Below, piece after piece: positions 31,605-39,928 of a stretch of 64,000 nt of DNA. Both the position numbers and the translations under genes were made by a program. Position 1 is the first letter of the stretch. The number at the start of each line of letters is the position of its first letter. The DNA lies in contig DASVNH010000221.1 of the NCBI GenBank assembly GCA_036383955.1, positions 1 through 64,000 of the forward strand, in the 5' to 3' direction. The notes under the pieces were generated by a model. It saw only the letters and a list, made by a program, of their open reading frames with translations. It made no database searches and was not told the origin of the DNA. Source of the stretch: JACQFK01 sp036383955. Lineage in GTDB: Bacteria > Planctomycetota > MHYJ01 > JACPRB01.

Positions 31605-32614
31605 GCGGACGTCCTCCGCGCGACGAGCCAGAGGTGCGAGGAGAGCCGGTTCTCGACCAGGAAGTCCTGGAAGGCGGCGCCCATCTGGTCCCAGCGGTCC
31701 AGGAGGACGTCCTTCAGGAAGGGCCGGCTCGAAAGATCGATCTCCTTCGACAGCGCCTTCTTGCGCACGAGCTCGGCGTCGAGCTTGCCGGGCGTCTGGA
31801 CCTCCAGCGGCTCGAACCCGCAGTCCGTCACCAGCGTCGACAGCGACGCGGGATGGAAATAGTTCAGGTGCTCGGTGTCGACGGCCCCCGAGAGCGGGCC
31901 CAGGACCTCGATGTCGAAGCCCTTCGCGTTGGGACAGGTCAGGACGAGCAGGCCGCCGGGCGGGAGCAGCCGGGCGCAGCCCGACAGGAACGCCCGCGGG
32001 TCGAAGAGGTGCTCGATGACTTCGAAGCTCGCGACCGCGCTCACGGGGCCGCCGTCGATCGTCGCGTCCTCGATGCGCTTCTCGACGACCTCCAGCCCCT
32101 TCTTGCGGCAGGTCGCCGCGAGGCCGGGGGTCGGCTCGACGGCCACCACGCGCGAGAACCGCTTCAGGCGCGTGATCTCCTCGCAGAAGGTCCCGAAGCC
32201 CGCGCCCACTTCGAGCAGGGTCCCCCCCGGCACGTGGTAGCGGCGGCAGATCTCGACCAGGCGCTCGGCGCGCGGCTTGAAGATCTTCTCCCGCCGCGCG
32301 GCCTCGGAGGCCGGGAAGATGTGGGTGTTCCAATACGCGTAATTCTCGGACGTCGAGTAGTACAGCTCCAGCAGCTCCGGCGTCGGCCGCGGGCTCACGT
32401 ACATCGTTTCGCAGCGGGAGCACACGACGTAGGAGAAGCCCATCTTCTCGAAGGCGGGGCGCGGGCGGTCGGCGGCGCAGGCGGGGCACGCGGCCTTCAC
32501 GAACTTCGCCTTGTGCTCGAGGAGGCGTTTGACGTCCGCCGCGTAGCGCCGCGCCTGCTCGTCCATGAGGACGTCGGGCCGGATCTCGTTCTCGCGCAGG
32601 CCGGGCTGGCTCAT
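31601..32614 (-). CDS. class I SAM-dependent methyltransferase with N-terminal zinc ribbon
   Basis: 337 residues. Residues about 42-68 contain ACPAC and later VVCSRCETMYVSPRP, a zinc-ribbon arrangement common in sugar C- and O-methyltransferases. The SAM motif LLEVGAGFGTFCEEI and the SFEVIEHLFDPRAFL motif follow. ATG 32614 overlaps the amidotransferase stop (ATGA). Predicted to methylate the sugar made by this operon. The acceptor atom is unknown. Confidence 0.88.
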   Translation of the reverse strand: MSQPGLRENEIRPDVLMDEQARRYAADVKRLLEHKAKFVKAACPACAADRPRPAFEKMGFSYVVCSRCETMYVSPRPTPELLELYYSTSENYAYWNTHIFPASEAARREKIFKPRAERLVEICRRYHVPGGTLLEVGAGFGTFCEEITRLKRFSRVVAVEPTPGLAATCRKKGLEVVEKRIEDATIDGGPVSAVASFEVIEHLFDPRAFLSGCARLLPPGGLLVLTCPNAKGFDIEVLGPLSGAVDTEHLNYFHPASLSTLVTDCGFEPLEVQTPGKLDAELVRKKALSKEIDLSSRPFLKDVLLDRWDQMGAAFQDFLVENRLSSHLWLVARRTSA

Positions 32615-33801
32615 CGGGGCTCCTTGAGGCGCACGGGGCCGTAGTCGGAGGCGCCGCCCCAGATGTTGTCCTTCACCCAGCGGCCGTTCTCGGCGCGCCA
32701 CACGCGGGGGTCGCGGAAGCCGTCGCAGGTGGCGTCGAACTCCTCCTCGGACATATCGACGTATTTCAGCCAGCGCTCCAGGTCCCGGCGCGGCTTCACG
32801 GCGTCGTACTTGCGGACCATCTCGATGCCTTCCGCGCGGGTCATCTTGCCGGCCCGGATGTCCTTGCAGGCGTGGTCGCTGCCGCGGCCGTAGCCGAACT
32901 TGACGAATTTCAGGTAGTCGTGGATGCCGTTCTCGTGCATGTCGTCCAGGTTGGAGAACATGCGGTAGGTCCGCTCGAACGGCTGCTGGGCGGGCTTCCA
33001 GCCGTATTTCTCCATGACCAGCTTCGCGTTGACGTTGCCGTCCCAGTCCACGTAGTTGCCGAGGTAGATCCCGCGGACCCCGACGGCGTCGATCTCCTCG
33101 TCCGTCGGGTACTGGGCCCAGAGGAGATCCTTCGCCCGCAGCCCTTCCTTGAATCGGGGCTTGTTCAGCTTGTCGAGCCCCTCGTCGGTGAAGTCGTCCC
33201 AGTCGTAGCCCCGCAGCGAATGCTCGAGGCGGAACTTCGCGGTGAACTCGACGTAGTCGTTGAGGGAGTACATCCCGCCCAGGTCCAGGAAGCCGTGCTC
33301 GCCCCACATCATCAGCGGGACCTTGTAGCGGACCGCCACCTGGATCGGCGTCGTGAAGATCCCGCAGTGCGCGTGCCAGTTGTTGTCGCCCTGCAGCCGG
33401 AAGCCGATCCGGTTCATCTTGATCAGCGTGTCCACGCCGGGCCGCACGATCACGTGGTCGCAGTCGAAGACCTCGCGCATCCGGAGGAGGTTCCACTCCC
33501 CTTCCGGCAGGTAATTGTTCCCGTGGTACGTCACCAGGAGCATCTTCAGGCCGAGTTCCTTCGCCACGTGCGCCTGATAGTAGCTGTCCTTGCCCCCGCT
33601 CACCGGGATCAGGATGTCGTAGGTGGAGGTCGACCGGTACTCGTCGATCAGCTCCTTGAACTGCGTCCAGCGCTTCGCCCAGTCGATCTTCGGCTTCTGG
33701 TCGGAGACGCGACATCCCGAGCACACCCCCTTCTCGTCGAAGGTCAGCGGCGTGGCCGCGATGCTCGGGTACACGCAGCGGCTGCAATATCGGGTGGCCA
33801 T
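32611..33801 (-). CDS. N-acetyl sugar amidotransferase (PseA/WbpG family)
   Basis: 396 residues. N-terminal CSRCVYPSIAATP with a second pair VCSGC forms a zinc site. The PP-loop ATP pyrophosphatase motif IPVSGGKDSYYQA follows. PseA/WbpG enzymes convert a sugar N-acetyl group to an acetamidino group using ammonia delivered by HisH/HisF-like partners. PseA acts on pseudaminic acid in Campylobacter and WbpG on Pseudomonas O-antigen. The two partner genes lie directly upstream, which is the diagnostic arrangement. Confidence 0.92.
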   Translation of the reverse strand: MATRYCSRCVYPSIAATPLTFDEKGVCSGCRVSDQKPKIDWAKRWTQFKELIDEYRSTSTYDILIPVSGGKDSYYQAHVAKELGLKMLLVTYHGNNYLPEGEWNLLRMREVFDCDHVIVRPGVDTLIKMNRIGFRLQGDNNWHAHCGIFTTPIQVAVRYKVPLMMWGEHGFLDLGGMYSLNDYVEFTAKFRLEHSLRGYDWDDFTDEGLDKLNKPRFKEGLRAKDLLWAQYPTDEEIDAVGVRGIYLGNYVDWDGNVNAKLVMEKYGWKPAQQPFERTYRMFSNLDDMHENGIHDYLKFVKFGYGRGSDHACKDIRAGKMTRAEGIEMVRKYDAVKPRRDLERWLKYVDMSEEEFDATCDGFRDPRVWRAENGRWVKDNIWGGASDYGPVRLKEPR

Positions 33802-33809
33802 AGGCTCCT

Positions 33810-34598
33810 TTACGCGCGGACGGCCACGCCGGCTTTCGCCAGCGCGCGCTTGCCTCCGCGATCCGCCATTTCCTTGAAGTGCCAGAGGTTCGCCGCGGCG
33901 ACGGCCGACGCTCCCGCCTTCACGCCCTCCGCGTAGTCCTCGTAGCGACCCACCCCGCCCAGCGCGACCACCGGAATCCGGCAAGCCGGCGCCACCGCGC
34001 GGATCAGGTCGAGGTCGTAGCCTTCCGCCGTCCCGTCGCGATCCATGCTCTGCAGCAGGATCTCGCCGGCGCCGAGCTTCTCGACGTCCCGGGCCCAGGC
34101 GACCGGATCCAGTCCCGTCGCCGTGCGTCCGCCGTCGATGAAGACTTCCCGGCGTCCGTCGGGGCGCTTCAGGACGTCGATGTTCACCACGATGGCCTGG
34201 CTCCCGAACATCCGGGCTCCGGCTTCGATCAGGGCGGGCGTCCGGACGGCGGCCGTGTTGATCGCCACCTTGTCGGCCCCGCGGAGGAAGCGCTCGCGCA
34301 TGTCCTCCACGCTCCGGATGCGGCCGCCCCACGTCAGCGGCATGAAGCACGTTTTACTGACTTCCTCGATGATCGTCAACGGGTCGTCGAAGCCCTTCAC
34401 CTTGTGGTCCTCGCGGCGGAGGTCGAGATCGCCGTCGCGGCTGATGTCGAGATAGACGAGCTCGTCGACGTTCCACTCGTTGAAGCGCCGGACCTCCTGG
34501 ATGGGATTGCCGATGATCTGGTGCTCCTTGAAGCGCTCGCTCCGGACCAGGAGGCCGTTCTGCAGGAGAAGGACCGGGATCAGGCGCACCTTCAGCAT
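33810..34598 (-). CDS. HisF-like subunit of the sugar amidotransferase
   Basis: 262 residues, a TIM barrel related to imidazole glycerol phosphate synthase HisF. The usual first catalytic aspartate (CLDV in HisF) is replaced: the strand reads LIPVLLLQNG, with Leu at residue 11. The second aspartate (NIDVLK) and MDRDGT remain. Loss of the first fits the glycan paralogues, where the barrel binds HisH and channels ammonia but does not make imidazole. It overlaps hisH by 7 bases and lies 8 bases before the amidotransferase gene. Confidence 0.9.
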   Translation of the reverse strand: MLKVRLIPVLLLQNGLLVRSERFKEHQIIGNPIQEVRRFNEWNVDELVYLDISRDGDLDLRREDHKVKGFDDPLTIIEEVSKTCFMPLTWGGRIRSVEDMRERFLRGADKVAINTAAVRTPALIEAGARMFGSQAIVVNIDVLKRPDGRREVFIDGGRTATGLDPVAWARDVEKLGAGEILLQSMDRDGTAEGYDLDLIRAVAPACRIPVVALGGVGRYEDYAEGVKAGASAVAAANLWHFKEMADRGGKRALAKAGVAVRA

Positions 34599-35215
34599 GC
34601 CTGCCGCCGGAGGAAGTTGCCGAGGACCGTCAGCCCCGCCTTCTGGCTCTTTTCCGGATGGAACTGGGTGGCCTGGATGTTGCCGCGCTCCACCACGGCC
34701 GCGAAGGCCGCGCCGTAGACGCAGCGGCCCGTCACCACCGACGGATCGTCCGGCCGCAGCACGTAGCTGTGCACGAAGTAGAAGTCCGCCCCCTCGCCCA
34801 CGCCGGCGAGCAGGCCGTCGCGCTTCTCCGCGAGCACGCGGTTCCAGCCCATGTGCGGCACGCGCAGCGACGCGTCGGCGGGCTCGAGCCGCTCGGCGAC
34901 CCCGGGAATCCAGCCCAGCCCCGCGTGGCGGCCGAACTCCGTGCCGGTCGTCGCGAGCAGCTGCATGCCCAGGCAGAGGCCCAGGAACGGCTTCCCGCGG
35001 CCCCGCACCTCCTCCTCGAGTGCCGCGATCCAGCCGCCCGAGCGGAGATTGGCCATCGCGTCGCCGAAGGCCCCCACGCCCGGCAGGATGATCCGGTCCG
35101 CGTCGCGCAGCTCCTCGGGACGTCGCGCGACCCGCGCCGGCGAACCGAGCGCCTCGCAGGCGTTCGCGACCGAGCGGAGGTTGCCCATGCCGTAGTCGAG
35201 GATGGCGGGGCCCAC
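34592..35215 (-). CDS. HisH-like glutamine amidotransferase subunit
   Basis: 207 residues, class I glutaminase of the HisH type. N-terminal DYGMGNLRSV, LPGVGAFGD, nucleophilic cysteine 81 in GLCLGMQ, and the His-Glu pair in QFHPEKSQ. It releases ammonia from glutamine for its HisF-like partner. Start GTG 35215. Because it is locked between pseI and the HisF-like/PseA genes, it is assigned to sugar amidination, not histidine synthesis. No other his biosynthesis gene is in the window. Confidence 0.9.
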   Translation of the reverse strand: MGPAILDYGMGNLRSVANACEALGSPARVARRPEELRDADRIILPGVGAFGDAMANLRSGGWIAALEEEVRGRGKPFLGLCLGMQLLATTGTEFGRHAGLGWIPGVAERLEPADASLRVPHMGWNRVLAEKRDGLLAGVGEGADFYFVHSYVLRPDDPSVVTGRCVYGAAFAAVVERGNIQATQFHPEKSQKAGLTVLGNFLRRQAC

Positions 35216-35219
35216 GGCT

Positions 35220-36269
35220 CTAGGCCCCCTTCTCGAACATCGTCGGATCCAGCGGCGTGCCTTTCGACAGATCGCGCGACGCCCGCCGCCCCAGCACCTC
35301 GTCCAGGTGCCGCGGATGCATCCCGTGCCCCGGCCGGATCGAGCGGACGTTCTCGGCGCTGAGGAGCTCGCCTTTCGCGACGTCCTTCACCACGAAGAGC
35401 GAGCGCCGGAAGATCCGGCTGGGGGCCTCGCGCGGCGTGACGCCGAACGCCGCGGTCCCCAGGGCCGCCTCGGCCGTCCGGATCGCCGCCACCATCGCCG
35501 CGAACTCCGCCGGCTCCAGCGAGAACGCGCTGTCCGGCCCGGGACGCGCTCTCGACAGCGTGAAGTGCTTCTCGACGACGCACGCGCCGAGCGTGACCGC
35601 CGCCACCGGCACCGCGATCCCCAGCGTGTGGTCCGAGAGGCCCACCGGGACCTTCAGCGCCTCAGCCAGCGCGGGGATCGAGCGCAGGTTCATCTCCTCG
35701 GGCGGCGCGGGATACGCGCTGTTGCACTTGAGCACGGCGATCTCGCGGGCCCCGGCCCCGCGGGCGGCGTCGACGGCCTCCCGGATCTCCTCGAGCGTCG
35801 ACATCCCCGTCGAGAGGATCATCGGCTTGCCGGTCCGCGCCGTCTTGCGGATCAGCCCCAGGTCCACGATCTCGAACGAGGCGATCTTGTACGCCGGGAC
35901 GCCCAGCGTCTCCAGGAAGTCGACGGCCGTCGCGTCGAACGGCGAGGAGAACAGATCGATTCCGATCCGGTCCGCCTCGGCCTTCAACGCCGGCTGCCAC
36001 TCCCACGGCATGTGGGCCTTCCGGTAGAGCTCGTACAGCGTCTCGCCTTCCCAGATCGTCCCCTTCCCGATCCGGAACTGCTCCCGGTCCGACTTCAGCG
36101 TCAGCGTGTCCGCCGTGTAGGTCTGCAGCTTGACGGCGTCCGCCCCGGCCTCCTTCGCCGCGCGCACGATCCGCAGCGCGACGTCCAGCTCGCCGTGGTG
36201 GTTGGCCGACATCTCCGCGATGACGTAGGCCGGCCGGCCGGGCCCGATCTCGCGTCCTTTGATCTTCAT
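35220..36269 (-). CDS. pseI: pseudaminic acid synthase (NeuB family)
   Basis: 349 residues. The NeuB TIM barrel begins PAYVIAEMSANHHGELDVAL, with KLQTYTADTLTLKSD, SSPFDATAVDFLE, LSTGMSTLEEI and LSDHTLG. A C-terminal SAF (antifreeze-like) domain has RRSLFVVKDVAKGELLSAEN and RPGHGMHP. The enzyme condenses phosphoenolpyruvate with the 6-deoxy amino hexose from PseG. The TADTLT wording is typical of PseI rather than sialic acid synthase. ATG 36269 overlaps the PseG-PseH stop (ATGA). Confidence 0.93.
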   Translation of the reverse strand: MKIKGREIGPGRPAYVIAEMSANHHGELDVALRIVRAAKEAGADAVKLQTYTADTLTLKSDREQFRIGKGTIWEGETLYELYRKAHMPWEWQPALKAEADRIGIDLFSSPFDATAVDFLETLGVPAYKIASFEIVDLGLIRKTARTGKPMILSTGMSTLEEIREAVDAARGAGAREIAVLKCNSAYPAPPEEMNLRSIPALAEALKVPVGLSDHTLGIAVPVAAVTLGACVVEKHFTLSRARPGPDSAFSLEPAEFAAMVAAIRTAEAALGTAAFGVTPREAPSRIFRRSLFVVKDVAKGELLSAENVRSIRPGHGMHPRHLDEVLGRRASRDLSKGTPLDPTMFEKGA

Positions 36270-37681
36270 GCGGGCGCCCTCAGGACCCAGTGAAGGGCCT
36301 CCGGATGATTCGGCGCCCCCGGGGCCGCGCTCTCGAAGCCGGCGTCGGCGAACGCGCGCGCCGAGGCCTCGTTCCCCGGCTTCACGTAGGCTCGGACGAC
36401 CCGGGCCGTCGACGTCTCGAACAACGCCGCGCAGGCGCGGCGGAGGATATCGCCGCCCCAGCCGCGGCCGCGCGCGCCCTTCGCCAGGCTCACGGAGACG
36501 ACCGCCTCGGCGCCCTGGACGTCGAACCGCGTCTGCCCCATCGGGACGCCCTCCTCCTCCACGATGTACAGGAAGCAGCCCGGATCGTCCAGCTTTCGCC
36601 GGAGCCAGGCGACGTGGGTCTCCCAAGGAATGGGGGCCGGCGTGAAGGACACGGCCCGGACCTCCGGATCGTTCGCCCACTCCCAGAGGACGCGGGCGTC
36701 GGCGTCCGACGCCCTCCGCAGGCGGAGCAGCCCGGCTTCGAGGGCCGCGGCGACGCGATCCGCGCCTCGGCCGTCGACGAGCGCCCGCCCCCGCTCCGCG
36801 AGACGGGCCCGGCGCGGGCCGTCGGCGAGCAGGGCGTCCAGTCCGTCCTCCGGCCGCAGGGCCGCGCCGGCCGCGGCCAGCGCGTCCGCGTTCGGCCGCT
36901 GGTTTTCCGCGGCCACGACGAGCATCGACGGCACGCCCATGTAGGCCAGCTCCCAGGCGGTCCCGCCGGCCCCGGAGATCGCCGCGTCGGCCCAGGCCAT
37001 CCGCGCGGCCATGCCGGGGCCGCCGGTTTCGAGGCGGATCGACGTCCCCGCGACGGCGCGCTCGAGGACGGACCGATGGGGGTTGTCGGGGCCGAGGAGG
37101 ACGACCGTCTCCGGGCGGGGCTCCGGCCGCGCGACGAGGGTCTCGACGACCCGGAGCGTCGCGTTGCCGGGATCGGCGCCGCCGAGCGTCACGAGCAGCG
37201 TGCGCGCGAGGGCGGGCTTGGGCGCCGGGCGGAGGCCCCGGAACTCGCGGCGGAGCAGCGCGTAGCGGGTCCCGAGCAGCAGGCGGGCGCCGGCGGGCCG
37301 ACGGCGGTACGCGTCCTCGCGCGCCGCCAGGTTCACGTCGAGGATCGCGTCGGCGGCGTACTCCCCCGCGCGCCCGTGGTCGTCGATCGCCAGCACGCGG
37401 AGACCCGCGTCCCGCAGCGCCCGAAGATAGCCGGAGTCGAAACGATAGCCGTCCACGACGACCCAGTCGGCGGCCCGCGCCCGCGCCGTCTCGATCGCGC
37501 GCTCGACGTCGCCCGCCTCCGGGGCAGGGATCGTTTCGAAGTCCTCCACGTCCGGCGCGTTCGTCAGGAAGGCGGCCCGGCCGCCGCGGTCCCGCCAGGC
37601 ATGGGCGAGGGCGAGGCAGCGCATCACGTGGCCGGACCCGATCCGGGTTCCGGCGTCCGCCCTGATCAACAGGGACCTCAT
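36266..37681 (-). CDS. fused PseG (UDP-sugar hydrolase) and PseH (N-acetyltransferase)
   Basis: 471 residues. Residues 1 to about 320 are PseG: N-terminal RADAGTRIGSGHVMRCLALA, IDDHGRAGEYAADAILD, LVTLGGADPGNATL and SGAGGTAWELAYMGVPS. Residues about 320-471 are a GNAT acetyltransferase of the PseH kind (LRRASDADARVLWEWANDPE, then SVSLAKGARGRGWGGDILRR). PseH acetylates the C4 amino group. PseG then removes UDP. The fusion places steps 3 and 4 of the pathway in one protein. Starts 5 bases after the pseC stop. Confidence 0.92.
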   Translation of the reverse strand: MRSLLIRADAGTRIGSGHVMRCLALAHAWRDRGGRAAFLTNAPDVEDFETIPAPEAGDVERAIETARARAADWVVVDGYRFDSGYLRALRDAGLRVLAIDDHGRAGEYAADAILDVNLAAREDAYRRRPAGARLLLGTRYALLRREFRGLRPAPKPALARTLLVTLGGADPGNATLRVVETLVARPEPRPETVVLLGPDNPHRSVLERAVAGTSIRLETGGPGMAARMAWADAAISGAGGTAWELAYMGVPSMLVVAAENQRPNADALAAAGAALRPEDGLDALLADGPRRARLAERGRALVDGRGADRVAAALEAGLLRLRRASDADARVLWEWANDPEVRAVSFTPAPIPWETHVAWLRRKLDDPGCFLYIVEEEGVPMGQTRFDVQGAEAVVSVSLAKGARGRGWGGDILRRACAALFETSTARVVRAYVKPGNEASARAFADAGFESAAPGAPNHPEALHWVLRAPA

Positions 37682-37686
37682 GGCGC

Positions 37687-38847
37687 TCAGCCGCCCAGCG
37701 CGCCCTTCAACGTCCGCACGACGCGGCGGACGTCGGCTTCCGTCATCCGCGGGAACAGCGGCAGCGAGATCTCGGCGTCGTAGAACGCTTCCGCCCGCGG
37801 GCAGAGGCCGCGGCGGGTGCGCAAGCGCTTCTGGTAGTAGGGCTGGAGGTGGACGGGGATGTAGTGCACCTGCACGCCCAGGCCGGCCGCCCGGAGCGCG
37901 TCGAAGACGGCGCGCCGCGACGGCCCGCCCGGCCGTACCCGGACGGGATACAGGTGATAGGAGTGCTCGGCCCAGGGACGCTGCACGGCCGCGGCGACGC
38001 CGGGGACGTCGCGGAGCAGCTCGTCGTAGAGCGCCGCCCGGCGGCGGCGGGTCTTCACGAAGCCGTCCGCCTTCTTGAGCTGCGAGTGCCCGAGCGCGCA
38101 TTGGAAGTCGGTGATGCGGTAGTTGTAGCCGAGCTCCCGCATCTCGTAGTACCAGGGGCCCTCGTTCCGGGACATCTCGGCCGGATCCTTGGTGATGCCG
38201 TGGCCCCGGAAGAGCAGCAGGCGGCGGCGGAAGGCGTCGTCGTCCGTCGTCACCATGCCGCCCTCGCCGGTGGTAATGTGCTTGACCGGGTGGAAACTGA
38301 AGACGGTAAGATCGGCGAGGCCGCCGACGCGGCGGCCGCGGTAGCGCGCCCCCAGGGCGTGGGCGGCGTCCTCGATCACGACCAGGCCGTGCTTGCGCGC
38401 GACGCGCCGAATCGCGGCGAGGTCGCAGGGATGGCCGGCGAAGTCGACGGGCAGGACGGCCTTCGTCCGGCGGGTGACCGCCGCCTCGAGGGCCTTCGGG
38501 TCTATCAGGGCGGTGTCGGCCTCGACGTCGCAAAAGCGGGGGGTGGCGCCGGCGTAGAGGACGGCGTTGGCCGTGGCCACGAAGGTGATGGGCGGCACGA
38601 CGGCCTCGTCGCCGGGCCCGAGGCCCGCGGCGAAGCCGCAGGCGTGGAGGGCGGCCGTGCCGGACGAGAACGCGACGGCGTGGCGGGCGCCGGCGTGGCG
38701 GGCGAAGGCCTCCTCGAAGAGGCCGACGGCGGGCCCCTGCGTGATCCAGGCGGAGCGGAGGGTCCGCGCCACTTCGCCGACGTCGTCGGCGTCGATGGAC
38801 TGGGTGGAATACGGCAGCGGAGCCGGCCGGCTCCGGCGAGAGCTCAC
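37687..38847 (-). CDS. pseC: UDP-4-keto-6-deoxy-AltNAc C4 aminotransferase
   Basis: 386 residues. DegT/DnrJ-family PLP enzyme, step 2 of the pseudaminic pathway. It begins LPYSTQSIDADDVGEVARTL and carries FSSGTAALHACGFA, PPITFVATANAVLYAGATP, EDAAHALGARYRG and the PLP-lysine motif FSFHPVKHITTGEGGM. HPVKHITTGEGG is the strong PseC signature. Start GTG 38847 overlaps the pseB stop (GTGA). Confidence 0.95.
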   Translation of the reverse strand: MSSRRSRPAPLPYSTQSIDADDVGEVARTLRSAWITQGPAVGLFEEAFARHAGARHAVAFSSGTAALHACGFAAGLGPGDEAVVPPITFVATANAVLYAGATPRFCDVEADTALIDPKALEAAVTRRTKAVLPVDFAGHPCDLAAIRRVARKHGLVVIEDAAHALGARYRGRRVGGLADLTVFSFHPVKHITTGEGGMVTTDDDAFRRRLLLFRGHGITKDPAEMSRNEGPWYYEMRELGYNYRITDFQCALGHSQLKKADGFVKTRRRRAALYDELLRDVPGVAAAVQRPWAEHSYHLYPVRVRPGGPSRRAVFDALRAAGLGVQVHYIPVHLQPYYQKRLRTRRGLCPRAEAFYDAEISLPLFPRMTEADVRRVVRTLKGALGG

Positions 38848-39815
38848 TTCTCCCCCAGCATGGTCCGGAGCTCCCCGGCGCCGATCATCCGGGGATTGGT
38901 GTCGCTGCTGTAGCAGAAGCGGTCGGGGACCGGCTTGCCGCCGGCGACCTTTTCTTCGCCCCACCAGGGGAAGTCGGGCTGGATGACGTAGTAGTCGTCG
39001 AACTCGATCGTGCGGCGAGCGTCGTCCTCCGGGACGAGCACCTCGTGCAGCTTCTCGCCGGAACGGATGCCGACGATGTCGTGCTTGCAGCCCGGGGCGA
39101 CGACCTCGGCGAGGTCCATCAGCTTCATGCTGGCGAGCTTCGGCACGAAGATCTCGCCGCCGTGCTGGAGGTCGAGGCAGCGGATGACGAAATCGACGCC
39201 CTGCTCCAGCGTGATCCAGAAGCGGGTCATGCGCGGGTCGGTGATGGGGATGCGGCCCTCGGCCTTGAGCTTCTTGAAGAGGGGGATGACGCTGCCGCGG
39301 CTGTTGATGACGTTGCCGTAGCGGACGACGGCGAAGCGGGTCTGGTGCCGGCCGGCGTAGGAGTTGCCGGCGACGAAGAGCTTGTCGGCGCAGAGTTTCG
39401 TGGCGCCGTAGAGGTTGATCGGGCTCGCGGCCTTGTCGGTGCTCAGGGCGATGACGCGCTCGACGTTGCGGTCGATGGCCGCCTCGATCACGTTCTGGGA
39501 GCCCATGACGTTGGTGGCGATGACCTCGGTGGGATTGTACTCGCCGGAAGGGACCTGCTTGAGCGCGGCGGCATGGACGACGACGTCCACTCCGTCGAAG
39601 GCGCGCTCGAGGCGGCGGAGGTCGCGGATGTCGCCGAGAAAGAAGCGCACGCAGGGGTCGGTGAACTGCTGGGCCATCTCGGACTGCTTCAGCTCGTCCC
39701 GGCTGAAGACGATGAGACGGCGAGGCTTGTGGCGCTGGAGCATCGTGGCGACGAACTTCTGACCGAACGATCCCGTGCCGCCGGTGATGAGGACGGATTT
39801 GGCCTTCCAGTCCAA
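38844..39815 (-). CDS. pseB: UDP-GlcNAc 4,6-dehydratase (inverting)
   Basis: 323 residues, short-chain dehydrogenase fold, first step of pseudaminic synthesis. NADP loop LITGGTGSFGQKFV. Catalytic region STDKAASPINLYGATK keeps the tyrosine-lysine pair. VRYGNVINSRGSVIPLF and RMTRFWITLE follow. TTG 39815 is chosen because AAAGGG lies 6 bases upstream and because the longer ATG start at 39848 would overlap the predicted -10 box (39847-39852). First gene of a nine-gene operon. Confidence 0.94.
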   Translation of the reverse strand: MDWKAKSVLITGGTGSFGQKFVATMLQRHKPRRLIVFSRDELKQSEMAQQFTDPCVRFFLGDIRDLRRLERAFDGVDVVVHAAALKQVPSGEYNPTEVIATNVMGSQNVIEAAIDRNVERVIALSTDKAASPINLYGATKLCADKLFVAGNSYAGRHQTRFAVVRYGNVINSRGSVIPLFKKLKAEGRIPITDPRMTRFWITLEQGVDFVIRCLDLQHGGEIFVPKLASMKLMDLAEVVAPGCKHDIVGIRSGEKLHEVLVPEDDARRTIEFDDYYVIQPDFPWWGEEKVAGGKPVPDRFCYSSDTNPRMIGAGELRTMLGEK

Positions 39816-39846
39816 GCGGGCCCTTTCGAAATGGTGAACGCGGGGC

Positions 39847-39875
39847 ATTCTACGCGCCTCGGCGTCCGAGCGCAA
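39847..39875 (-). promoter_or_regulatory. promoter of the pse operon
   Basis: Minus strand: -35 TTGCGC (39870-39875), 17-base spacer, -10 TAGAAT (39847-39852), leaving a leader of about 25 bases with an AAAGGG ribosome site before TTG 39815. It stands back to back with the pglC-like promoter. Confidence 0.55.
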
Positions 39876-39885
39876 GCGAGCCCCA

Positions 39886-39915
39886 TTTACATCCCGCGGC
39901 CTTCTGCCTTATAGT
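39886..39915 (+). promoter_or_regulatory. promoter of the phosphoglycosyltransferase gene
   Basis: -35 TTTACA (39886-39891), 18-base spacer, -10 TATAGT (39910-39915), 13 bases before ATG 39929. This implies a leader of about 7 bases and argues against the GTG at 39914 as the start. Confidence 0.6.
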
Positions 39916-39928
39916 GGGCGATCCCCGC

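Noticed and set aside
33810..35215. Histidine biosynthesis genes hisF and hisH
   Set aside because: The HisF-like protein lacks the first catalytic aspartate and both genes are locked into the pse/amidotransferase operon. A sugar amidination role fits better.
39848..39875. Longer pseB starts at 39875 or 39848
   Set aside because: They lie within the predicted promoter. TTG 39815 has a proper ribosome site and gives the normal PseB N-terminus.
39914..39928. GTG 39914 as start of the phosphoglycosyltransferase
   Set aside because: It overlaps the -10 box TATAGT. ATG 39929 gives the usual MKR-plus-helix N-terminus.
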